Source: Pseudomonas soli
Lineage (GTDB): Bacteria > Pseudomonadota > Gammaproteobacteria > Pseudomonadales > Pseudomonadaceae
Direction: 5' to 3'
Assembly: GCF_900110655.1 (NCBI RefSeq)
Contig: NZ_FOEQ01000004.1
Coordinates: forward strand, 124,001 to 188,000
Length of the DNA: 64,000 nt
Under the pieces are notes generated by a model that did no database searches, was not told the DNA's origin, and saw only the letters and a list, made by a program, of their open reading frames with translations. Made by a program: the position numbers and the translations under genes. Numbering within the stretch: position 1 is the first letter of the stretch; each line of letters begins with the position of its first letter. This document shows positions 16,906-24,414 of the stretch, one piece after another.

Positions 16906-17456
16906 ACAACCTGGTCAAGGCGGCGCTGATGGCGGCCGGGCTGGCATTGCTCGGTGGCTGTAACCCATCGATGAAGCCGCTGGGTTATCACGCGCAAAAG
17001 CCCTATGTGCCGATGAGCCTGTTGGTGCTGCCCGATGGCTACACCCGCTTCGACGTCCAGGAGCGTGACGAGCTGACCAGCGCAGTCAGGTCGTCCGGCG
17101 CGTTCTCTTTCGTCGATCACGGACTGCCGCGCAAGGGTTACGCCCTGGTCATCAGCCAACCACCAGGCGAAGGGGCTGGTTTTCTGGTCGCGCTCAACGC
17201 CCTGACGCTGCTGACCTTCCCGGTGCCCTACAGCTACGTGCACAACCTGACCGGCAAGGTCTACAAGGACGGCGAGCTGCTGCGCACCTTCAGCTATAAG
17301 CGTGAGGGCATGAGCGTGGGCGCCTGGTATGTGCCGCCGCCGATCACCGAGAACCAGCGGCAGATGCTGACTGAACTGATGCGCGACCTGGAGGCCAGTG
17401 CGCTGATTCCCCATGTTGACGATGCGGGGCAGGTGGGGTTGGTTGATCAACGGTAA
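16902..17456 (+). CDS. predicted lipoprotein, third in cluster
   Basis: This 184-residue protein has signal peptide ALMAAGLALLGGCN (lipobox LGGC). It shares the plan of the preceding lipoprotein: an early α/β region (VLPDGYTRFDVQERDELTSAVRSSGAFSF), a hydrophobic stretch (FLVALNALTLLTFPVPY) and the segment GKVYKDGELLRTFSYK, which parallels MRDGKVLKRYHYEN in its neighbour. The two probably arose by duplication. It is translationally coupled to the second lipoprotein. The role is unknown; an outer-membrane or periplasmic location is expected. Confidence 0.8.
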   Translation: MNNLVKAALMAAGLALLGGCNPSMKPLGYHAQKPYVPMSLLVLPDGYTRFDVQERDELTSAVRSSGAFSFVDHGLPRKGYALVISQPPGEGAGFLVALNALTLLTFPVPYSYVHNLTGKVYKDGELLRTFSYKREGMSVGAWYVPPPITENQRQMLTELMRDLEASALIPHVDDAGQVGLVDQR

Positions 17457-17490
17457 GTCGTGGGCAGCACAATGAGATCTCCATTGCACA

Positions 17491-17862
17491 TCAAGGCCGC
17501 TTGAGCGGGCATTGCATCAGCGCATCCTTGAGACTCAGCTCAAACTCGACCAAGCCGTCATGCACTTGTTGCAAGGCCTGGATCTGTCCCATCACTTCCT
17601 GTTTTTTGTTATCGATGGCCTGTATGGCCAGACCCCAGGGCAGCTCTTGGTCGCGATGATCCTGCAGGATGGCCTGCATTTCCTTGAGTTTGAAACCGAG
17701 TTGCTGAGCGCATTTGATGAAGGTCAGCAGCTCGACGCTTTGCTGGCTGTAGATGCGGTATTTGCCTTTGCGTTGCGGGGGTGGCAACAGGCCGATTTCT
17801 TCGTAATGTCGAATGCTTTTGACGGTGGTGCCCGACAGCTGGGCGGCTTTGCCGATGTACAT
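17491..17862 (-). CDS. MerR-family transcriptional regulator
   Basis: This 123-residue protein has an N-terminal MerR domain (MYIGKAAQLSGTTVKSIRHYEEIGLLPPPQRKGKYRIYS), a dimerisation helix and a C-terminal Cys (MQCPLKRP). It lacks the paired Cys of CueR or ZntR. I chose ATG 17862, where the domain begins; longer versions run into an intergenic hairpin. It lies downstream of the flavodoxin-fold oxidoreductase on the same strand. The oxidoreductase promoter carries a MerR-style dyad, so it is the likely target. Confidence 0.85.
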   Translation of the reverse strand: MYIGKAAQLSGTTVKSIRHYEEIGLLPPPQRKGKYRIYSQQSVELLTFIKCAQQLGFKLKEMQAILQDHRDQELPWGLAIQAIDNKKQEVMGQIQALQQVHDGLVEFELSLKDALMQCPLKRP

Positions 17863-17897
17863 GAAAATCCCTTTTTTGGGCGCATCAGAAGCGAAAG

Positions 17898-17929
17898 GAT
17901 GTCGCGCGCTGGTACAAGCGCGCGACATC
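17898..17929. repeat. perfect 13-bp inverted repeat between the oxidoreductase and MerR genes
   Basis: GATGTCGCGCGCT (17898-17910) and AGCGCGCGACATC (17917-17929) are separated by six bases. A hairpin this GC-rich can act as a terminator for the upstream oxidoreductase gene, but no U-tract follows. It could also be an operator for the MerR gene starting 36 bp away. Confidence 0.6.
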
Positions 17930-18028
17930 TTTGCATAAGCGTCGGGGGGCATGAAGCCGGGTTGGACATGGGATCATAGCAGGGAGACTCGGCTGGACAG
18001 CGCAGGGGCACGGCCCAACCGTGGCCGA

Positions 18029-18607
18029 TCAGCGGCTGGCGATCGCCTGGACTTGTTTGAGCCAGGCTTCACGCTGTTCCGGTGTGGAGCCCAATACCGG
18101 ACCGAAGGTCAGGGTTTTCAGGGGTTTTATGCCGCAGAACTCCAGGGTGGTCTTGCGCATTTGCTGCAAGCCCGGCATGCGATACACCCAGCGGTAGTAC
18201 CATGGCGGCGTGTCCATGGTCACCAAAAGGTGAGCCGTGCGGCCCTTGAGCAGTTTGTCCGGGAAGGGCGAGCCCTTGCGGTACTTGAAGGCAAAACCGG
18301 GCAGAAACACGCGGTCGAAGAAGCCCTTGAGCAACGCCGGAATGCCGCCCCACCAGATCGGGTACACCAATGTGAGGTGTTCGGCCCAGCTAATGTCGTT
18401 CTGTGCGTTGAGCAGATCGGGCTCGAGCAACTGGATCTCGTTATAGCCAGCGTGCAAGACCGGATCGAAATCCAGGGTGCCCAGACGCAGCAGACGCACC
18501 TGATGGCCTGCTTGCGTGGCAGCTTCGACGTAACGTTCGGTCACTGCGCCGCAAAAGCTGTCGTTCGAAGGGTGACCGAGGATCACAAGCATGCGTTTGC
18601 TCTTCAT
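18029..18607 (-). CDS. NAD(P)H-dependent oxidoreductase, flavodoxin-like (NQO1/MdaB/KefF type)
   Basis: This 192-residue protein has MLVILGHPSNDSFCGAV at the N-terminus, the NQO-type phosphate-binding region, LVYPIWWGGIPALLKGFFDRVF in the middle and GRTAHLLVTMDTPPWYY. Members reduce quinones or act as KefF-like accessory oxidoreductases using FAD or FMN. ATG 18607 is preceded by TGGAGT. The MerR regulator lies downstream. The promoter at 18635-18665 has a MerR-type layout, suggesting redox- or electrophile-triggered induction, which is inference. Confidence 0.87.
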   Translation of the reverse strand: MKSKRMLVILGHPSNDSFCGAVTERYVEAATQAGHQVRLLRLGTLDFDPVLHAGYNEIQLLEPDLLNAQNDISWAEHLTLVYPIWWGGIPALLKGFFDRVFLPGFAFKYRKGSPFPDKLLKGRTAHLLVTMDTPPWYYRWVYRMPGLQQMRKTTLEFCGIKPLKTLTFGPVLGSTPEQREAWLKQVQAIASR

Positions 18608-18634
18608 GACGAACTCCAGATAATGGAGTGCCAA

Positions 18635-18665
18635 GGGTAAAGTCTGCCCTTAACGGTAGAGTCAA
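18635..18665 (-). promoter_or_regulatory. MerR-type promoter of the NAD(P)H oxidoreductase gene
   Basis: On the minus strand, -35 TTGACT (18665-18660) is followed by a 19-bp spacer holding an imperfect dyad, ACTCTACC...GGCAGACT (6 of 8 pairs), then TTACCC as a -10-like box. This suits activation by the adjacent MerR protein. Confidence 0.5.
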
Positions 18666-18744
18666 GCCTTGCCGGCTATTGGTAGAGACAAACAGTCCAG
18701 CAGCGCTCGGGTGCAAACCGGCAGATTGCTTGCCGGAAGTGTCA

Positions 18745-18779
18745 ACCATGTCTCCGCACACGTGTCTACCATGTGTCCG
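18745..18779. repeat. 12-bp tandem direct repeat resembling a transposon-end remnant
   Basis: ACCATGTCTCCG (18745-18756) and ACCATGTGTCCG (18768-18779) differ at one base and are 23 bp apart. Spaced short repeats of this kind occur at insertion-sequence ends. No transposase fragment is visible nearby. The rest of 18666-18946 shows nothing I can assign. Confidence 0.35.
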
Positions 18780-18946
18780 GTCCATACATGAGCCCAGAAG
18801 TCGGTCATTGCCGGGTGTTGGTTGACTGTTCGGATTTTGACGTGCGATCGCTCACCCAGTCGCGCAGCTTATGCTTTGGGCTCTTCCCGGTAAGGGATTA
18901 TCTTTGCGCGGTCAATTTCGGTTGGTGGTTGATTGCTCCAAGATCC

Positions 18947-19861
18947 CTAGAGGCTGTCCGGATCCCCGAAGAACATCTGTATCCGCGACCTCAACCACCG
19001 CTCCGCCGGATCATTGTCCTGCGCCCCGCGCCAGGCCATGTGCAGCTCGAAGCTGCGCACCTCCAGCGGCAGGTCCTCGGCCCGCAGGCCGCCCGCTGCC
19101 GTGAGGGCATCGGCGGTGTAATCCGGCACCGTGGCAACGATATCGGTCCCCGCCAGCAAGCTCCCCAAGCCGTTGAACTGCGGCACGGCCAGCACCACGT
19201 GGCGCTTGCGGCCGATCTCCTCCAGCGCCTCGTCGATGAACCCGGACAGGTCGCCGGCGAACGACACCAGCGCGTGGGGTCGGGCGCAGAAGTCGTCCAG
19301 GGTGATGTTGCCGGGCATGCTGTCGGCGCGCAGCAGCTTGGGCATGCTGCGGCGCAGTACCTTGCGCTTGGCGTTGGCCGGCAGGTCGCTGGTGTAGCTC
19401 ACGCCCACCGAGATTTCGCCGGAGGCCAGCAGGGTGGGCATCAGCAGGTAGTTGACCCGGCGCACCACCAGCACGATGCCGGGCGCCTCGGCGCGGATGC
19501 GCTTGAGCAACTGGGGTAGCAGGGCGAATTCGGCGTCATCCGACAGGCCGATGCGGAACACTGCGTTGCTGGTGGCCGGGTCGAACTCGGCGGCGCGGCT
19601 GACGGCGGTGGAGATCGAGTCCAGCGCCGGCGACAGCAGGGCGAAGATTTCGTGGGCGCGCGCCGACGGCTCCATGCTGCGTCCGGTACGTACGAACAGT
19701 GGGTCGTCGAACAGGTTGCGCAGGCGCGACAGCGCGGCGCTGATCGCCGGCTGGCCGAGGAACAGTTTCTCGGCGGCGCGGGTCACGCTGCGTTCGTGCA
19801 TCAGCGTTTCGAACACAATCAGCAGGTTGAGGTCTACGCGACGCAAGTCGTTACGATTCAT
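18947..19861 (-). CDS. LysR-family transcriptional regulator
   Basis: This 304-residue protein has the LysR helix-turn-helix near residues 9-66 (LNLLIVFETLMHERSVTRAA, then LGQPAISAALSRLRNLFDDPLFVRTG) and a substrate-binding domain with the expected length. The VDLNLLIVFETLMHE start resembles the NodD/LeuO-like subgroup. It is divergent from an MDR dehydrogenase gene 207 bp away, the standard arrangement for a LysR regulator and its target. Co-inducer unknown. Confidence 0.9.
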   Translation of the reverse strand: MNRNDLRRVDLNLLIVFETLMHERSVTRAAEKLFLGQPAISAALSRLRNLFDDPLFVRTGRSMEPSARAHEIFALLSPALDSISTAVSRAAEFDPATSNAVFRIGLSDDAEFALLPQLLKRIRAEAPGIVLVVRRVNYLLMPTLLASGEISVGVSYTSDLPANAKRKVLRRSMPKLLRADSMPGNITLDDFCARPHALVSFAGDLSGFIDEALEEIGRKRHVVLAVPQFNGLGSLLAGTDIVATVPDYTADALTAAGGLRAEDLPLEVRSFELHMAWRGAQDNDPAERWLRSRIQMFFGDPDSL

Positions 19862-20068
19862 TCGATGCGGCTCGCCTGAAGTGGGGCAGGGGTGAATCTT
19901 AAGGCCAAAGGCTGGTACCCTGCACCGATTTCCGGGTGCCAATGCACAGATTTGTCAGGGGCCCAATCAATGACAGGCATGTCGACTATTAACAGCCACT
20001 GATGGTCCAACCGTGAAAGCCCGGATAAAGTCCGTGGTAATACGAGATTCACAAAGGCGAGGTATGCG

Positions 20069-21094
20069 ATGTCCCGCATGATCCGTTTCCACAAGTTCGG
20101 CCAGGCCGATGTGCTCCGTTGCGAGGAGCAGGCCGAACCGTCCCCGGCCACCGGCGAGGTGCAGATCCGCGTCGAGGCGATCGGCATCAGCTGGTACGAC
20201 GTGCTCTGGCGGCAGAATCTGGCGCCGTCCCAGGCCCGGCTGCCGGCGGGTATCGGCCATGAGATGGCCGGCGTGGTCACCGCGGTCGGCGAGGGCGTGG
20301 ACGATATCGCGGTGGGCGACCGGGTCGCCAGCTTCCCGGCCACCAGCCCCAACGACCATCCGGTCTACGGTGACGTGATCGTGCTGCCGCGCAGCGCCAT
20401 CACCCGTTACCCTGACGTGCTGACCCCGATCGAGGCCAGCGTGCACTACACCCCGCTGCTGATTGCCTACTTCGCCTATGTCGACCTGGCCCGGGCCAAG
20501 GCCGGGCAGACCGCGCTGGTCACCGACGCCAGCCACTGCGCCGGGCCGGCCTTCGTGCAGCTGGGCAAGGCCCTGGGGTTGAAGGTGTTCGCTGCCACCA
20601 AGGAACCCGAGCAGCGTGAATACCTGCTGGGCCTGGGCGCGGACAAGGTGATCGTCACCGAGGAGCAGGACCTGCTGATGCAGATCGGCAAGTACACCGA
20701 TGGCCGTGGCGTGGACATGGTCCTTGACGGCCTGGGCGGGCCGCAGATGTCGTTGCTCGGTGATGTCCTGGCGCCGCGCGGCAACCTGGTGCTGTATGGC
20801 CTGCAAGGCGGCAACCAGACGCCGTTCCCGGCCTGCGCGGCGTTCCAGAAGAACATTCAGTTCCATGTGCACTGCATCGGCAACTTCACCGGCAAGCCGG
20901 AACTGGGCATCGCCCAGGACCAGGTGGCCCTGCAGCGGGCCTTGCGCGATATCAACCAGTTCACCGCCGACCAGTTGCTGACGCCGCAGATCATCAAGGT
21001 GTATCCGTTCGAGCAGGTGGTCGAGGCGCATAGGCATATGGACGCCTGCCCATGTGGTGGACGGGTGGTGCTGGACATGGGCGGGCAGGGTTGA
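20069..21094 (+). CDS. MDR-superfamily zinc-type alcohol dehydrogenase/quinone oxidoreductase
   Basis: This 341-residue protein has a GroES-like N-terminal domain (GHEMAGVVTAVGEGVDDIAVGDRV, residues ~65-88) and a Rossmann domain with LVTDASHCAGPAFVQLGKALG and GRGVDMVLDGLGG. The classical catalytic-Zn Cys (…C near residue 40) is replaced by ISWYDVLWRQ, so it is more like the Zn-independent quinone reductases. GAGGTATGCG precedes the ATG. It is divergently paired with a LysR regulator that likely controls it. Substrate unknown. Confidence 0.87.
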   Translation: MSRMIRFHKFGQADVLRCEEQAEPSPATGEVQIRVEAIGISWYDVLWRQNLAPSQARLPAGIGHEMAGVVTAVGEGVDDIAVGDRVASFPATSPNDHPVYGDVIVLPRSAITRYPDVLTPIEASVHYTPLLIAYFAYVDLARAKAGQTALVTDASHCAGPAFVQLGKALGLKVFAATKEPEQREYLLGLGADKVIVTEEQDLLMQIGKYTDGRGVDMVLDGLGGPQMSLLGDVLAPRGNLVLYGLQGGNQTPFPACAAFQKNIQFHVHCIGNFTGKPELGIAQDQVALQRALRDINQFTADQLLTPQIIKVYPFEQVVEAHRHMDACPCGGRVVLDMGGQG

Positions 21095-21117
21095 CGCTGG
21101 CAACTTCTGCGCCGGGC

Positions 21118-21169
21118 AAGCCCGCGTCTACCGCGATGGCATGACGCCCGTCCTAGCGGGGGCGGGCTT
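21118..21169. terminator. REP-like hairpin downstream of the MDR dehydrogenase gene
   Basis: The arms AAGCCCGC (21118-21125) and GCGGGCTT (21162-21169) enclose a G/C-rich loop, with a short T-run after the right arm. The arm sequence shares the GCAAGCCCGC core of the REP-like elements at 28396 and 29460. It probably ends dehydrogenase transcription. Confidence 0.45.
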
Positions 21170-21303
21170 TGGGTCGTGTCTTCACCGCCTAACTTAGCTA
21201 ATTGTCTTACCTGGTTTTGGGAAGTTTCCTTCAATCCCGGTCAGTTATTCATCTGCCAGAATCGGACTTCAATTCGAAGCCGTCAGGGAGATGGAGCGAT
21301 AGC

Positions 21304-22683
21304 ATGACCGAAACCCACAACCAAGCCATGCACTATATCTACCAGCAAGTCCTGCAGCGCCTGCTGGAGCACATGAGCCAGGCCCAGCGCGCCTCGGTGC
21401 AGTTGCTGGTCCAGCGTCTTCTGGTAATCGCCGGTGGCCAGGAGTGCATCGGCAACGTACGAGTACTGGCCCTGCACGGCGTGGACCGGCGCAGTGCGCA
21501 TCTGCTGGCTTGCCTGCGTGCCGCGCAACTGAGCATCGCGATTCGCCATGCCGACACCTTTCGCCTACGGGTGCTGGCGGCTCGCCTGCCAACCCTCGAC
21601 GACACAGCCCTTGCCCTTCATGACCGTTGCTTCAGCGCACTGTTCCTGTACGACGATCCGCGGGTGGAGTTATTACGCGCCGATGGCGGGCGGCTTGGCC
21701 TGTTTGGTGCCCGGCAGGCCTGCTCGGCCGAACAATTGGCCGCCGCAGGTAACGCTTGGCTGCTGTTCGGACACCTAGCCGGCGGGCAGCCAGCGGCGTT
21801 GCTCGGGGCCAGGGGGTATCTGGATCTGGGAGGCAGCCTTGGGCAACTGCTGGGTGGGCAAGACGGCGAGCAACTCCTGGTCAGCGCCGCGCCGCTTGCC
21901 CAGCGCCACCGCTTGCTGGCCTGGGGGCGGCGTTGCCTGCGCCATTGCGGGGAGGTCGCGCACACCGTGACACCCCACAGCGTCCTGGCAGCCGGCATTG
22001 AACAACTGCACCAGGTGCTTTCCGACCCGTGGCAGCCGCCGACAGCGCCCATGCACGATAAACCCTGGGGCGATACGCGTTTGATGACGGTGGAGGATCT
22101 GCTGGGCCATCTCGATGACAGCGATCAGCTTGACCACATGCTTGGGCGCGAGGAGGCGCAGCCCTGGCAGGCCCAGGGGCCTGCCGGATTGTTCGATGCC
22201 TTGCCGCTGGCTCACCTGCATGGCCTGAAGGCGCAGTATCTGGAGCAGCGTAGCTATCGCGAGGGCGCGCAAGCGTTCTACCAGCGCTTGCGCCAGCCGT
22301 CGATGGCCTGGCCCCAGGGGCGGGCATTGCGTGACGAGGCGCAAGCGCGGCTGCATGCTGCCTATGGCGTCAATGAAGCGCAGTTGGTCTGCCAATTGTT
22401 CACCCCGTTCGATGCGCAGGGGCACAACCTCGAAGCCTTCGTGCTGCGCTGCCATCCTGGCATGCGCGTGGCGTTGCCCTATCTGCACCGTGCCCTGCAG
22501 GGCCGGCCTTGCCCGGAGCCGGTCAGCCAGTGGCTGGTGGACACCAGTGGCCTGCAGCTTGCTCAGTTACGGGCACTGTACGCCGGCACGCTCGGCAGCC
22601 AGGCACTGCGCCTGTTCCGCGTGCTGGGGCGGCGCGACCTGTGGCTACGGCCGCTGCCGACCAGTCCGTTGAGCAGCGCGTGA
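21304..22683 (+). CDS. unrecognised protein, first gene of the FAN1/helicase cassette
   Basis: This 459-residue soluble protein starts MTETHNQAMHYIYQQVLQRLLEHM, with an amphipathic helical N-terminus. The segment DTRLMTVEDLLGHLDDSDQLDHML (residues ~258-281) looks helical and acidic, and the C-terminus is basic and Leu-rich. I recognise no catalytic motif and no membrane segment. GGAGCGATAGC precedes ATG 21304. It lies 78 bp before a FAN1-type nuclease gene and is on the same strand as the nuclease-helicase gene, so it is probably the third component of a DNA-repair operon. That function is inferred from context alone. Confidence 0.8.
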   Translation: MTETHNQAMHYIYQQVLQRLLEHMSQAQRASVQLLVQRLLVIAGGQECIGNVRVLALHGVDRRSAHLLACLRAAQLSIAIRHADTFRLRVLAARLPTLDDTALALHDRCFSALFLYDDPRVELLRADGGRLGLFGARQACSAEQLAAAGNAWLLFGHLAGGQPAALLGARGYLDLGGSLGQLLGGQDGEQLLVSAAPLAQRHRLLAWGRRCLRHCGEVAHTVTPHSVLAAGIEQLHQVLSDPWQPPTAPMHDKPWGDTRLMTVEDLLGHLDDSDQLDHMLGREEAQPWQAQGPAGLFDALPLAHLHGLKAQYLEQRSYREGAQAFYQRLRQPSMAWPQGRALRDEAQARLHAAYGVNEAQLVCQLFTPFDAQGHNLEAFVLRCHPGMRVALPYLHRALQGRPCPEPVSQWLVDTSGLQLAQLRALYAGTLGSQALRLFRVLGRRDLWLRPLPTSPLSSA

Positions 22684-22761
22684 CCGTTGATCCAGCGCGC
22701 TTGCCCCAGCAGGCGATCTGTATGTATAACCAGTGCGTGTTCCCCGTATCTGACCTGCGCC

Positions 22762-24414
22762 GTGATCGCCCATTCCGTCGATGATCCCTTGTATTACCTG
22801 TATAACTTCCGCCAGGTCCTGAGCTGGGTTGGGCAACGCTACGCCGACCTGTTGGACCACGACGAGCACGGTTTCATCCAGATGTTCGGTGAGTTGCCGG
22901 TGCCGACCCAGGCCTTGCTGGTACGCATGGTCATGCGCAAGGGCGAGTGGTTTCGCCGGGACAAACTCGACTACGCCGAGATCGGCGATGTCGACGTGGC
23001 CCTGGTGCCGCTGCTGGCTTTGGGCTGGGTAGCGACCGACGCACCGTTGGCCGTCGAGCAATTGTGGGCTTTGCTGCGCAAGGATGAGCTGGCCGGGCTT
23101 TTCGCCGGAAAAATTCCCCGCCCACGGGCCAGCAAGGCCGAATTGCTGGAACAGTTGCAGGCACTCGAACTGGTGCCCAGGCCCCTGGCACAGTGGTGCG
23201 CCGATTTCCCGACCCTGATCCTGCACTGGAGCCGGCAGCCATTATGCGACCGGCTGCGGCTGTTGTTCTTTGGCAACCTTTACCAGAGCTGGTCCGATTT
23301 CGTGCTGGCCGACCTGGGCGTGTTCCGTTACGAACAGGTGGCGTTCAGCGATGATTCGCGGGCATTGCGCCAGCGTGCCGAAGTCGACCTGGCCATGGCG
23401 CTACACCAGTGCGCCGAGCGCCTCGAGCAGGGTGCAGCGCCCGCCGAACTGCTCGCGGCTATCGCGGGTCTGGACGTCAGCAACGCCTGGCTCGCCCGCC
23501 GTCGGTCGCGTCTGCTCTTCAATCTTGGCCAGCACTGCGAGCGCCTGGGCGACTGGGAGCTTGCCTTGCACATCTATTCTGATTGCACCCACCCTGAGGC
23601 GCGCATTCGCCGGGTACGGGTGTACGAACGCAGCGCACAGTGGCAGTCAGCGTTCGCGCTGGCTCAGGACATGGCCCTGGCGCCTGCCAACGCATTGGAG
23701 CGCCAGGCGCTGGAGCGCATGCTGCCACGCCTGGCGCGCAAACTCGGCGGCCCCCCACAACCGCGTCGACGCACGAGCTCGGTTACGCTCATCGAGCTTG
23801 ATTTGCCCGCCGCGATGGCGGCAGTGGGGGTGGAAGAGGCCGTACGCCTGCATCTGGAGCAGCAGGGCGGGGCCGCCCATTACGTCGAGAACACGCTGTT
23901 CAACAGCCTGTTTGGCCTATTGTGCTGGGAGGCGATTTTCGCACCGATACCCGGCGCTTTCTTCAACCCATTCCAGGCCGGGCCGCAGGACCTGCACGAC
24001 AGCGATTTTCAGCAGCGTCGCGGCGCGTTGTTCGACACCTGTCTCGGGCGCCTGGACGACGGCAGCTACCGTCAGGCCATCCGCGACTGCCATGCAGCCA
24101 AGCAAGGCCTGCAGTCGCCGTTCGTATTCTGGCAGATGCTCGATGAGCCACTGCTCGAACAGGCGCTCGAGCACTTGCCGCCCGAACATTTGAAAGCCTG
24201 CTTCCTGCGTTTGCTGCAGGACATTCGCGCCAACCGTGCTGGCATGCCCGACCTCATCCAGTTCTGGCCGGGGCAGGGCGGCTATCGCATGGTCGAGGTC
24301 AAGGGCCCGGGCGACCGCCTGCAGGACAATCAACTACGCTGGCTCGAGTTCTGCCACGTCCACGGGCTGCCGGTGGCGGTCTGCCATGTACGTTGGCAGG
24401 CCACGCCGGCATGA
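22762..24414 (+). CDS. FAN1-type structure-specific nuclease (VRR-NUC domain)
   Basis: This 550-residue bacterial FAN1 homologue has N-terminal DNA-binding helices beginning DDPLYYLYNFRQVLSWVGQRY, a helical TPR-like middle, and a C-terminal VRR-NUC domain. The catalytic line is PD (residues ~496-497, GMPDLIQF) followed by EVKGPGDRLQDNQ (~512-524). The upstream stretch YVENTLFNSLFGLLCWEAIF is characteristic of FAN1. FAN1 enzymes incise 5' flaps and unhook interstrand crosslinks. The start is uncertain: GTG 22762 fits the conserved N-terminus, while a TTG at 22687 would add 25 residues. Its stop overlaps the helicase start. Confidence 0.9.
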   Translation: MIAHSVDDPLYYLYNFRQVLSWVGQRYADLLDHDEHGFIQMFGELPVPTQALLVRMVMRKGEWFRRDKLDYAEIGDVDVALVPLLALGWVATDAPLAVEQLWALLRKDELAGLFAGKIPRPRASKAELLEQLQALELVPRPLAQWCADFPTLILHWSRQPLCDRLRLLFFGNLYQSWSDFVLADLGVFRYEQVAFSDDSRALRQRAEVDLAMALHQCAERLEQGAAPAELLAAIAGLDVSNAWLARRRSRLLFNLGQHCERLGDWELALHIYSDCTHPEARIRRVRVYERSAQWQSAFALAQDMALAPANALERQALERMLPRLARKLGGPPQPRRRTSSVTLIELDLPAAMAAVGVEEAVRLHLEQQGGAAHYVENTLFNSLFGLLCWEAIFAPIPGAFFNPFQAGPQDLHDSDFQQRRGALFDTCLGRLDDGSYRQAIRDCHAAKQGLQSPFVFWQMLDEPLLEQALEHLPPEHLKACFLRLLQDIRANRAGMPDLIQFWPGQGGYRMVEVKGPGDRLQDNQLRWLEFCHVHGLPVAVCHVRWQATPA

